Shown here one piece after another: positions 30,901 through 34,933 of a stretch of 36,283 nucleotides of DNA. Where the stretch lies: the IMG/VR virus record IMGVR_UViG_3300043448_000779, positions 1-36,283 of that record; one strand, written 5' to 3'. The first letter of the stretch is position 1; each line of letters begins with the position of its first letter. The notes below the pieces were generated by a model. The model was not told the origin of the DNA and searched no databases. It saw nothing but the letters and a program-made list of their open reading frames with translations. This DNA is from a virus. The translations under genes were made by a program, and so were the position numbers.

Positions 30901-30921
30901 ATCAAACCCAGTTTCGATCAT
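18961..30921 (-). CDS. 7: Giant baseplate wedge initiator gp7 homologue (3,986 aa)
   Basis: gp7 starts baseplate wedge assembly. T4 gp7 has 1,032 aa; this reading frame is 3,986 aa, intact over 12 kb. The gp7 identity is in the N-terminal part: residues about 185-225 read FIKESRSFYASKGTEESFKI then LFKVLYGENIKVVDL, matching T4 gp7 FFESRSYDFYSTKGIEASYK then FLFKVLYNEEVEIEI, and LVGQTIRKST (about 257) matches T4 LVGQTIYTAT. The residues before that (LPEFLLSESPKASEFLKQYY) align with the region upstream in T4. The rest is mostly repeats absent from T4: seven HxFxTGDxVxY blocks (near 618, 852, 973, 1652, 1753, 1815, 2940), DNEI modules (104, 1547, 3084), GxGY repeats and a GDLIKGKKSG block near 2340. 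It starts right after gp6 with GAGAGGAAA as ribosome binding site. Confidence 0.9.
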   Translation of the reverse strand: MIETGFDKRVKVQQIIDNQLPEFLLSESPKASEFLKQYYISQEYQGGPVDLADNLDQYLKLDNLTPEVVKGYTTLSSGITTSSTTVVVSTTKGFPSEYGLFKIDDEIVTYTGITTNSFTGCVRGFSGITTYQNALNPSEITFSTSKAGVHTAGTSVQNLSALFLQEFYKKIRYSLSPGLENVSFTNNLDVSNFIKESRSFYASKGTEESFKILFKVLYGENIKVVDLENYLIKPSFAKFLRRQVITAEKISGDPANLVGQTIRKSTDLTTQGSVSEVEIINRSGRTYYKISLFIGYDDSNLTEGEFNISPKTRVIDTVSVGSSIITVDSTIGFGNTGTLISGNNIISYSDKSVNQFFGCENVTSTISKANSIRSDEVVFGYENGDTSKKVELLITGVLSEFYGPDLMGIVENEKITVKNLGRVIDNPPTNKSYTEIFANSWIYNTSSRYFIQSFSGSTLTLLSAIDKSSLKVGDSVEIIVRGTQNVVYSGAIVQTINTTTNQIILSSLTGFSPSVSLDYDLRRTLNKANSIGATIKYGNGRVVSDIQNLYVDDAEKYAYVASNSLPSYTITKNITLSEIPEATGVKSSSSTTGYLQGFNSVTLKFSIIAFSSNTSLVTGDRIVYLASNTQIPGLTSGSSYYVEVLGSGNKIKLYESRSFIGTEFYVEFDSLNAGTGTHRFVLYRHKSLVIGPQKLLKKFNLNPNYQSGDGDKTLPGGVGMLINGVEIISPKTDDRIYYGPLSNVNIINGGRNYDVINPPYINVSSGAGTTALIQPVLSGSVEYVYVEPQEFDIGVVVSASISGGNGSGAILKPYVAKKYREIEFDARQNIFGGGVDVTNETITFRSNHNLKTGDSVIYNNNDNNSLGIATYFNSNSYYKTLANGETYYVEVVGLTTVKLYQTSSDRFSGINTVGFSTENTSGVHKFITFEKDTLKAINVINPGSGYQNRKLYVKTSGISTIFNLVSFENHNFNNGDIIRYETTGTSISGLSTSNSYYVLKNDNNSFRLADAGIGATITNNYLRNNYVRLQSVGSGYHIFKYPDIQVNVNVSYGNTSVGVITATPLVKGSIIDAYLYEKGTGYGSTVVNFEKKPVISIKNGKNAEVKALIKNGKIQSIDVLTAGSEYYSTPDIEVNGDGSGAVLKANVVNQKLVSVSVINGGSGYTQANTTVNVQASGEDAFLDVKIRPLQINEQYTNKTETFIDTLNDLKYSFVGYSTNIFSENYNDTGLSHSPIIGWAYDGNPIYGPYGYSDPEDNASPITLLKSGYSVNTSLVVDRPSQFDSGYFIEDHVFTNSGNLDVHNGRICKTPEFPKGIYAYFVGVTTDIGTGTLIPQYPYFVGDSYRSQYIEENNTLDQSFDFNNSGLVRNTLGYKVNDSYANNDFFVESNEIIKQLSLVESVTKGGVTGFDILSEGSGYKVGDNLHFNDEGTGGGGLSADVSAVTGKNIVNVNTSVETYNNTVFTWKDSSTVLANVSPKHTFLDNDNISISGLSSSITYLNRVHKIGVTTEFCVLFKNMPAAGISTVEDIYVSKIPASVSIGSTLTIENEIVSVLNRFDVNSVIRVKRTSGAAHTATTRVNVLPDTFSIPVNVNYFDSKINSKVYFNPKQSVGLGTTAGIGISTNFIIGEVTKSISIPTQSIYLPDHPFKTGDQLTLTKTSAGAALIVSQEPTSSTFNLPQTGNTQTVYAINKSKNYIGLTTSVGLTTNTDGLYFSSNGSDNYEYLLQTNYTQVTGKSEKITAVVSVSTSHQMNNGDIVTLEVKPNTTVGFGTTSVIDVRYNSTIDKIVFNPIGFTSAGISTSNSTISIGASHLNTGDKVFYTASDTIASGLTSSTYFIYKIDDNTIKLAETHKDIEGPYPTTVSIIGIGGSQHQLQIVNPPVKVQNNSDLKFDLSHSSLSGYKLKLFYDKEFNNEFISVGNTTNFNILGIGTVGVGTTASLTLKHSEGLPLELFYAVEKSGFISTADTEVKNYSKISFVDNEYNGTYTISGVGSTTFSVSLSKVPNETFLSSSNTDVLKYSTTSLTASGGIKKIRNIFGGYNYNSIPGFSSVTSANGQDANIVAISDQIGKINKIRILEQGFEYPSDKTLRPDAYVSPTFYLSNSNTIESVTVVSGGKNYSTPPNLIIVDPATNSLVNNDSLTCTLNGTAVGSVNVLYPPKGLSSSQQNIVAINNSNGVGINTIISSPAGIVTCFLTTPLTGFTTAVFATGDKIFIENIQKNDSTGTGFNSADYGYRFFTVSNYVNSNPARLEFSVAGLTTNAGLAKTSQSSYAFVVNQNDYPIFEPIQGFSKFLLDEQILVKSSTGTSFVERDLFVQISERDYVKFLGTYSQIRVGDLIKGKKSGVIATISDIEDRKAKFNIDYSVRKDNGWSTDTGKLNTLSQVSPDNDYYQNMSYSIRSTVQYEEIVNSVNRLLHPSGMKNFADTQINSRPNRVSIASSTNDIIVLDVIDEKRVDTINYFDLSLDVDTVSTRSKFIKFKNKKLTDYVKCSTNRVLLIDDISGSFQNTNANLNTYTYMDLIEGSFVKYLYQISDIEQNIRQVGEVVALYTNDNVYSLSKSLVASGITTATQTTIGQVVADKDSFDIASLRFIPTDPYNRDYDIKVLKTEFNSDLPGIGTQSVGFINLSGINTSAGIGTTVTVFSASTSSNKGIFANIQVINSATQEMNYVELYIDHDGTNTYTSEYYFDTTSGITTSQIGIFQPTISSGSIRLDYYNNTSNAVSIRSKIVGFGTTAVGVGTYRFLSSGQISGNERSAYYQSNYNVSSGTTSVIGVSTENILTVKSTVKVSYGNTSSLHQVIMSYDGTDTNVSQYPFLSIGSTNGIGTFGGSLTGSNVILAFYPDTYVGSANVLVQSFNEILYSANDNDNEAPNLDYGSVRDSIKLSQYSGLNGSRVNKKSFDLKFEGTPIFSKTFNPSSTAVLNPVTGVFQINDHFFSTGEQLTYAPDSTLIGVAATAVGIGSTATQISGGVGIGTTNILPSTVYAIKLDNDSFKIATTPTYASAGIGVTFTSLGSGNAHKLTMSKRNEKSIITLDGVIQKPLTFTPLSYSLVNNGGQIGTASSIFALSGVSSIRPRDILKIDNEYMDVISVGIGTSVTGPVSGLGTYPLVSVSRAVVGSSITTHTDGTSVRVYRGSYNIEDSTIYFTDAPYGNAGITKNPTTQLPYVRSTFDGRVYLRQNYSTNYIYDDISDNFTGIGRTFNVTVQGINTTGVNTTAVLLINDVFQTPTTENNTGNNYEFIPSSSSGVSTVRFTGITSSNNALIISDYDVNQNQIPRGGVIVSLGSTNGLGFAPLVGASVTAVVGAGGSIISVGLGTTDRVGSGYYGTVSIGVSETSHSVGLGSTAIILATVGAGGTLSFTVSYGGTGYTNPKISIPEPSYSNLPVTGVSRFGIGATTDTGSSLLISLDVGASSTTGIGSTLFEVKSFKISRPGYGFRIGDVFKPVGLVTTKGLAAPLADFELTVLDIFTDSFAAWQFGDLDFIDPITALQDGSRKRFPLYYNAQLLSFEIDAADPDSVDIDLNTVLLVFRNGVIQKPGEAYEYDGGTSIMFSEAPRVEDKLAIFFYRGTTGVDTVQVDVTETIKIGDDVQIFKNDNYQGTVDQEIRRVDDLSGSDRIETNIYSGPGIDTNNYKPLFWTKQKVDKIINGDFVYKSRDSIEGQIYPTARVIKNISSGDTEIFVDDVQLFDYEKDVSSTSIAGFSVLLAQDAGLVSAGITATVSAAGTISALTITNPGAGYTGTVNIKIASPNRIGVGIGTTATATVSISGGSISSPVIVNPGLGYTQSVPPSVIVEAPSPKIETITNISSSEVMGFSGIITGITTSAGTGGHPLALKLFLNSTVSATPFADLSVGYPIFVFETGVGSGVTSVDGENSSIVGIGTSFLDNIYYIKSISASGQNAQVITNIHSGTSVVGLATTAISSDVPVGRFSWGRLFDVSRSSSPVSIGVTGLTIDSGLSTFPTIQRRGYGLRDKGPLKKTFG

Positions 30922-30924
30922 ATT

Positions 30925-32853
30925 TTATTTCCTCTCTAAATCCCCGTTAGAATAACTTGAAGTATAGTAATCTTTAGTAAATGTTACTCCGGAAATATTC
31001 TCTCCAGAGGATATCACATCCTTAAGCATATTTATTTCACTATCAGCAACGCTAAAACTCAAATATAGGTCAGTAAGACCAACAACATCGTTAGACTCTG
31101 GAAATGCTTGAACTTCAATAATATTATTTTCCTTTAAGGTAGATGTGACGTTAAGTGGACCGAGAATAATTTCTCCTGTTGCATAATCAACTGTACCTGC
31201 AGAAACAATCACATCCATATAAGAACCATCTGCAGCCCTTCTAACAATTGCGATACTTCCTTTTTTACTTCCATCAAGTTTCTTTCCAGAGGAATCTTTA
31301 TAAGGTCTATCAGTTAGATAAACAGTATCGGTGCTTCCAGAAATAGTAAATCCTGTGCTCTTAATATTAAGACCTTCTGGATTAATATGGAAGGCATTAC
31401 CAAAACATAATTCATACTGAACAAACTGATTTAGACTTGCCTTCAAATTTCTTCTAATTCTAATTTTTGTAATATTTGAAGTAATTGCTCGATCTGTATT
31501 ATCGATTACCTGAAGTGCTTTACTATATTTGAATCTGCCTCCAAATTTATTCATATCAACAGACTGTGAATACTCATTCAATGCTGCAACTACAGAACTC
31601 TTCAGGTTCGCAGGATTGGTAGTTTGTGATGGATTATAATAAATTGCAGAATCAATTTCAACGTACAGAACTTTGAGATCTATAATTTGCTGATTGATTC
31701 CACTAATCGAATACTGCTTTAATTTTGAAAGAATAAACTCTTTATCAAAATCTGATAAGTAGTCACCGTTTTTAGGTTTGATGCTAATATAAACCGTTCC
31801 AAATCTTGGAGGATCTAATTCCTCACCTCCAACAACAGAAACTGATTCAGTATTTGTGTATATTTGTTGTATAATTGCTTCATAGTCTCTTGGAGTTACT
31901 GCACGATACTGAGAAGCATATAATCGAGGTGCAAAATATTTTACTGACGCAATTGGTTCAATATCTCCACCATTTGATGCTTTTTGAACCGTGGTTATAG
32001 ATACCGAATCACTTGGTAAAAATAAATTGTTATCGGAATTGCGAAGTGAACCTGCATAAGTGAATGATGAAGCACCATCACCTTCTTTTCCATCAGTGAC
32101 AACGTATGTTGCTGTAATAACGCTTGAGTTCTGTAGTTTCTTACCGAAGAATCCATCACCAAAAAGAAGTTCATACTTTTCATCTTGAACTTCTTGAATC
32201 AAATAAGTCTCAGAAGTTGTAGTGACACCAACAATATTGTCGATTTTTGAATATTCTCTACCAAGACCAGTATCACTTGGACCTTTAACGTAAACGACAA
32301 GTGTAGAAGTGTCGATTGAAGAGTTATCTAAAACAAACCTTTGATCAAGTGAACCATCGACTGTGAATTGTTTCTTAAGAAACGTTCCCTGATAGATCTC
32401 AATTGGAGATGTGGTGGTTCCAAAAGTTGCATATCCACCATTGATGGTGGTTGTTACGTTTTCTGGTAGAGAGAACACATAAGATGTGTCATCTTTCGTT
32501 CCAACGCACACTAGACCCGCCTGTAGAGTTGCTGTGGGACTTGTTGAGGTAGTTGGTACTTTAACAATTACTTGTGCCTTAGAGGCGCTTTTAGAGCGGG
32601 GTACATAACCAATATTTCTTGCCAGTGACACAACATTTTCTCTCAGTGTCGCAGAGTCAAGGAATGACTCATTGACAATCATATTTGAGTTAAACGCTGT
32701 AATATAGGTATTATATGCTAACGTATCAATTAAAATTGAAAAATTGGACCCCTCAAAGTCAAAATCCGTGAAATTTGAATTCGCACGGAGATAATCCTTG
32801 ATAGAGGTCCTAATTTGATCAAAATCTAAATTGGTAAATTTGGTGAAAGGCAT
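30925..32853 (-). CDS. 6: Baseplate wedge protein gp6
   Basis: gp6 forms the ring that ties the baseplate wedges together. The 642-aa protein has almost the T4 length (660). Its N terminus matches T4: FDQIRTSIKDYLRANSNFTD then FDFEGSNFSILIDTLAYNTY (T4 FAEIKQNLIEWLNGQNEFLD then YDFEGSRLNVLCDLLAYNTL), then ESFLDSATLRENVVSLARNI and GYVPRSKSA. The central YLIQEVQDEKYELLFGDGFF (T4 ETIDGNTEFYFGEGE) and SVKYFAPRLYASQYRAVTPR with DYEAIIQQIY (T4 RETQQRCVTATDYDTFV) are also present. Unlike its neighbours it has no large repeat insert. It begins one base after gp25's stop, with AGAGG before the ATG, and its final codons carry the ribosome binding site of gp7. Confidence 0.96.
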   Translation of the reverse strand: MPFTKFTNLDFDQIRTSIKDYLRANSNFTDFDFEGSNFSILIDTLAYNTYITAFNSNMIVNESFLDSATLRENVVSLARNIGYVPRSKSASKAQVIVKVPTTSTSPTATLQAGLVCVGTKDDTSYVFSLPENVTTTINGGYATFGTTTSPIEIYQGTFLKKQFTVDGSLDQRFVLDNSSIDTSTLVVYVKGPSDTGLGREYSKIDNIVGVTTTSETYLIQEVQDEKYELLFGDGFFGKKLQNSSVITATYVVTDGKEGDGASSFTYAGSLRNSDNNLFLPSDSVSITTVQKASNGGDIEPIASVKYFAPRLYASQYRAVTPRDYEAIIQQIYTNTESVSVVGGEELDPPRFGTVYISIKPKNGDYLSDFDKEFILSKLKQYSISGINQQIIDLKVLYVEIDSAIYYNPSQTTNPANLKSSVVAALNEYSQSVDMNKFGGRFKYSKALQVIDNTDRAITSNITKIRIRRNLKASLNQFVQYELCFGNAFHINPEGLNIKSTGFTISGSTDTVYLTDRPYKDSSGKKLDGSKKGSIAIVRRAADGSYMDVIVSAGTVDYATGEIILGPLNVTSTLKENNIIEVQAFPESNDVVGLTDLYLSFSVADSEINMLKDVISSGENISGVTFTKDYYTSSYSNGDLERK

Positions 32854-32854
32854 T

Positions 32855-33256
32855 TTATCTTGTTGCCTCTAATATGAATGAAAATTCTTGTGTCGGAAAC
32901 TGTTGTCCAATAATATCAAAGATGACTTGCACTTCGAAAGCGTTATCATCGGGTTTAGGATCGACTTCAACCTTTACATTCGTGACTCTTGGTTCATAAT
33001 TACGAATTGTAGTCAGAATTTGCTCCTGAATTACAGAAGCAGTTGCATAATCAACAAAGTCAAACAGACTTTTAATTACGTCAGATCCCACATCTGGTTG
33101 AAAAAACTTTTCAGTGGGAATTGTTTGAACCAAATTACGAATCGAACGACTAATTGCGCTCTCATTTTTTAGAATAGGAAGGTCTTTAGTCACGGGATGT
33201 GGCTCAAAAGACAAACTAATGTCCTTAAATGCTCTTGATACCCGTGTAACTTCCAT
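32855..33256 (-). CDS. 25: Baseplate wedge protein gp25
   Basis: gp25 is the small wedge protein (GPW/gp25 family) that anchors gp6 and primes sheath assembly. The 133 residues equal T4 length (132). It shows NESAISRSIRNLVQTIPTEK (31-50), FFQPDVGSDVIKSLFD (51-66; T4 RPFDPEFGCDLSDQLFE) and TIRNYEPRVTNVKVEVDPKP (83-102; T4 AVRNYEPRIDKLAVNVIP). In T4 gene 25 lies elsewhere, next to 26 and 51; its place directly before gene 6 is the arrangement I know from cyanophages. A TATAAATA late promoter lies 22 bases upstream, and the leader lacks a clear Shine-Dalgarno. Confidence 0.95.
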   Translation of the reverse strand: MEVTRVSRAFKDISLSFEPHPVTKDLPILKNESAISRSIRNLVQTIPTEKFFQPDVGSDVIKSLFDFVDYATASVIQEQILTTIRNYEPRVTNVKVEVDPKPDDNAFEVQVIFDIIGQQFPTQEFSFILEATR

Positions 33257-33277
33257 TGGACGATAGTTTTCTTGCTT

Positions 33278-33285
33278 TATTTATA
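33278..33285 (-). promoter_or_regulatory. T4-type late promoter TATAAATA before gp25
   Basis: The minus strand reads TATAAATA just after the stop of the 80-aa gene and 22 bases before the gp25 ATG. This is the likely start of the gp25-gp6-gp7 transcript. Confidence 0.85.
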
Positions 33286-33288
33286 CCC

Positions 33289-33531
33289 TCATGTCCACGG
33301 AGAACCATATGTTGGTTCCGTTCCATAGGACCAATCATCATAGTCTTCGTCATTGCGAATTTTTTCGTGCAATTCAGTTTGTTTTTTCAGATCATGACGT
33401 GGTGCCAAGTCATTCATAACTTCTTGAATGACTCTTTGGGGTGGTGTGCTATCATAATCTGTAATTAATTTTGCGGTTCCCCACATTTCTCTCATGTAAT
33501 TGGGGTCTCTATCGACTGGTAAATTGGACAT
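33289..33531 (-). CDS. Small conserved cyanophage protein (80 aa)
   Basis: An 80-aa acidic protein, MSNLPVDRDPNYMREMWGTA at the start, then PPQRVIQEVMNDLAPRHDLK, and a Tyr/Asp/Trp-rich end (DEDYDDWSYGTEPTYGSPWT). No enzyme motif, signal or membrane segment is seen. I associate the type with small hypothetical proteins beside cyanophage baseplate genes, but no function is known. A GGAG ribosome binding site lies about 7 bases before the ATG, directly against a perfect hairpin (33,540-33,559), and a TATAAAAG promoter-like box lies further upstream. It ends just before the gp25 late promoter. Confidence 0.72.
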   Translation of the reverse strand: MSNLPVDRDPNYMREMWGTAKLITDYDSTPPQRVIQEVMNDLAPRHDLKKQTELHEKIRNDEDYDDWSYGTEPTYGSPWT

Positions 33532-33539
33532 TTTAGCTC

Positions 33540-33559
33540 CTGTTTTAAAAATAAAACAG
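33540..33559 (-). promoter_or_regulatory. Perfect 8-bp hairpin abutting the ribosome binding site
   Basis: CTGTTTTA, a four-base loop, TAAAACAG: an exact inverted repeat. On the minus strand its last base directly adjoins the GAG of the CAGGAG Shine-Dalgarno of the 80-aa gene. It could protect the messenger 5' end or control access to the ribosome binding site. The stem is AT-rich and so weak. Confidence 0.6.
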
Positions 33560-33561
33560 AA

Positions 33562-33569
33562 CTTTTATA
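33562..33569 (-). promoter_or_regulatory. Late-promoter-like box TATAAAAG
   Basis: The minus strand reads TATAAAAG, two mismatches from the T4 late element, 30 bases before the ATG of the 80-aa gene and just before its hairpin. It could start that gene's transcript, but AT-rich sequence gives such boxes by chance. Confidence 0.4.
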
Positions 33570-33589
33570 AAGGAGGTTGCTATCTCCTT
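33570..33589 (-). terminator. Possible terminator hairpin after speD
   Basis: AAGGAG, an eight-base loop, CTCCTT: a 6-bp stem just downstream of the speD stop, followed on the minus strand by an AU-rich TATAAAAG run rather than a true U tract. It may end the speD transcript, or attenuate it before the 80-aa gene. Confidence 0.45.
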
Positions 33590-33597
33590 ATTTCTAT

Positions 33598-33939
33598 TTA
33601 ACGATCGACTTCACGTAGAGAATAATTGTCCGAATTGAGGTATTTTAGCACTTCTAGAGCGATTAATTTGGGATTTCCTTCACCACAAGTGTAGACATCG
33701 ACTGCCAAACACCCATTTTCTGGCCAAGTATGACAAGAAACGTGACTTTCTGCTAGTGCAATCACGACTGTACACCCTTGTGGTAGAAAACAATGCGAAA
33801 AAGTGTTCAAAATCTTCATTTTAGCACGATTTATGCCATTAATCATGACGTTCTGTAGAGATTCCACGTCATTAATCAGGTCAAAATCAACATCATACAC
33901 CTCTAGGAGCAGGTGTTTACCCATTGAAAACTGTTTCAA
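33598..33939 (-). CDS. speD: S-adenosylmethionine decarboxylase (prokaryotic type), auxiliary metabolic gene
   Basis: SpeD decarboxylates S-adenosylmethionine, giving the aminopropyl donor for spermidine synthesis in the host cytoplasm. The 113-aa protein has the pyruvoyl enzyme core: AESHVSCHTWPENG (63-76) with the self-cleavage pair Glu64-Ser65, the catalytic His70, and CGEGNP (85-90) with Cys85, all aligned to the Thermotoga enzyme motifs ESHLTIHTWPEYG and TCGE. All key residues are intact, so it should process itself. The length, about 113 aa, is near the bacterial class (around 120-130 aa). The start is uncertain: TTG at 33939 gives the usual few residues before the conserved GKH, while the ATG at 33924 leaves only MGKH; neither has a good Shine-Dalgarno. 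speD is a known cyanophage auxiliary gene. Confidence 0.93.
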   Translation of the reverse strand: MKQFSMGKHLLLEVYDVDFDLINDVESLQNVMINGINRAKMKILNTFSHCFLPQGCTVVIALAESHVSCHTWPENGCLAVDVYTCGEGNPKLIALEVLKYLNSDNYSLREVDR

Positions 33940-33959
33940 CTCAATTTTTATGAAAAAAT

Positions 33960-34616
33960 TTATTTATTCTCTCTTTCTTCTGGGGTTGTCCAGAAATAAT
34001 CATGACAATCTCCTAATCTACCCCACTTTACACCGTTTTCAACCTGATACCATTGAGTCGAAACCTTAAAATCAGGTGTTTTGACTTCATTGGGAGTCAT
34101 TGAAATGTCGTAAATACGGCAACGATTGTTAGGATAGAGTGCAAATTGCCCATTTTCAAGTTCAATCAAGTTAAATGACTTGTGTTCATCGGGCAATTCA
34201 CTTGTAGAACAGTCAAGTTCATTCGTTGATTCGTGATAATTATCAATTGTTGCTATGTAAGACCCTTTAATTGATCCAAAATGACGTGTACGAACTTCCC
34301 ATTCCATCGATGCGACGATACTTTTACAGATTGTGGTCACACCATAGTCCATACAGTTCCAAAATTGTAAATTAGGTAAATCTAAATCTGGATCTGGAGT
34401 TTCTGGTTTTGATAAAAATGCACTAATCGGAAGTTTATCGTACATTGCCGCATATTCAGGCAAGAAAGTTTCGAAATAAAAGGCACGTCCAGGTATGCTT
34501 TTAGCACACACCCAGACTCCTTCTACAAATTCTCCATGACCTTCTTTAAAATCACATAGGTATTCTTTACGAACCCATACTTTTACTGTTGGTAAATTTG
34601 TAATTAAACAACTCAT
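33960..34616 (-). CDS. Conserved cyanophage protein of unknown function (218 aa)
   Basis: A 218-aa soluble protein beginning MSCLITNLPTVKVWVRKEYL, with HGEFVEGVWVCAKSIPGRAF and YFETFLPEYAAMYDKLPISA (27-82) and a C-terminal segment LPDEHKSFNLIELENGQFAL then YPNNRCRIYDISMTPNEVKT, ending VENGVKWGRLGDCHDYFW. I recognise this overall pattern as a protein conserved in T4-like cyanophages, always called hypothetical. Many aromatic residues suggest a compact mixed fold. No catalytic motif, signal peptide or membrane segment is seen. The ATG overlaps the stop of the 50-aa gene in an ATGA arrangement, so they are translationally coupled. An AATAAATA box at its end may serve speD. Confidence 0.75.
   Translation of the reverse strand: MSCLITNLPTVKVWVRKEYLCDFKEGHGEFVEGVWVCAKSIPGRAFYFETFLPEYAAMYDKLPISAFLSKPETPDPDLDLPNLQFWNCMDYGVTTICKSIVASMEWEVRTRHFGSIKGSYIATIDNYHESTNELDCSTSELPDEHKSFNLIELENGQFALYPNNRCRIYDISMTPNEVKTPDFKVSTQWYQVENGVKWGRLGDCHDYFWTTPEERENK
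33961..33968 (-). promoter_or_regulatory. Possible late promoter AATAAATA before speD
   Basis: The minus strand reads AATAAATA, one base off the TATAAATA element, 22 bases before the TTG start of speD. It overlaps the stop of the 218-aa gene, like the promoter at 9950. AT-rich context makes it tentative. Confidence 0.45.
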
Positions 34617-34765
34617 CCCTTACCTTGCCCTCTGTATTTCTTTCGAGCTCCATTGCGAGAAGAAGCGGCATACTTCGTTCCAGCGCCATCGCCTTGGCGA
34701 GACTTTTTAGGAGGTCCAGGAATATAAGAAGTACGCTTATTCAGTCCACCAGTTTTTGCAGCCAT
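34613..34765 (-). CDS. Small basic cyanophage protein (50 aa)
   Basis: A 50-aa highly basic protein: MAAKTGGLNKRTSYIPGPPK at the start, then KKSRQGDGAGTKYAASSRNG and the tail ARKKYRGQGKG. I recall near-identical small proteins in many cyanophages, so it is very likely real. Lysine/arginine runs plus glycine and proline suggest an unstructured nucleic-acid- or ribosome-binding peptide; this is inference. It overlaps the upstream 63-aa gene by 25 bases and the downstream ATG by four bases (ATGA), so all three are coupled. Confidence 0.8.
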   Translation of the reverse strand: MAAKTGGLNKRTSYIPGPPKKSRQGDGAGTKYAASSRNGARKKYRGQGKG

Positions 34766-34932
34766 TGATGATTCTCCAATAAAATTTCAGTTTCAAGATC
34801 TTCAGGATTTGGAGAACCTGTCTGATAATACTCTATCGACAGATCCTCCATTGTATTGAAATATTCTTCTTCTGTAAGCGCAGTATAAATCCTACGCCCT
34901 TTGCACAGAATATTATACCGTTCGTTAGACAT
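34741..34932 (-). CDS. Small acidic protein (63 aa)
   Basis: A 63-aa acidic protein starting MSNERYNILCKGRRIYTALT with EEEYFNTMEDLSIEYYQTGS, a pattern known to me from small cyanophage proteins. The frame is open further upstream to 35085, but that part lies inside the glycosyltransferase gene in another frame, so I take the ATG at 34932, two bases after the end of that gene. No strong Shine-Dalgarno is seen; coupling to the upstream gene is likely. Function unknown. Confidence 0.72.
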   Translation of the reverse strand: MSNERYNILCKGRRIYTALTEEEYFNTMEDLSIEYYQTGSPNPEDLETEILLENHQWLQKLVD

Positions 34933-34933
34933 A

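Noticed and set aside
18961-30921. gp7 as two or more fused genes or a sequencing artefact
   Set aside because: The frame is open for nearly 4,000 codons with even composition and phage-like modules throughout, and begins and ends cleanly at gene junctions.
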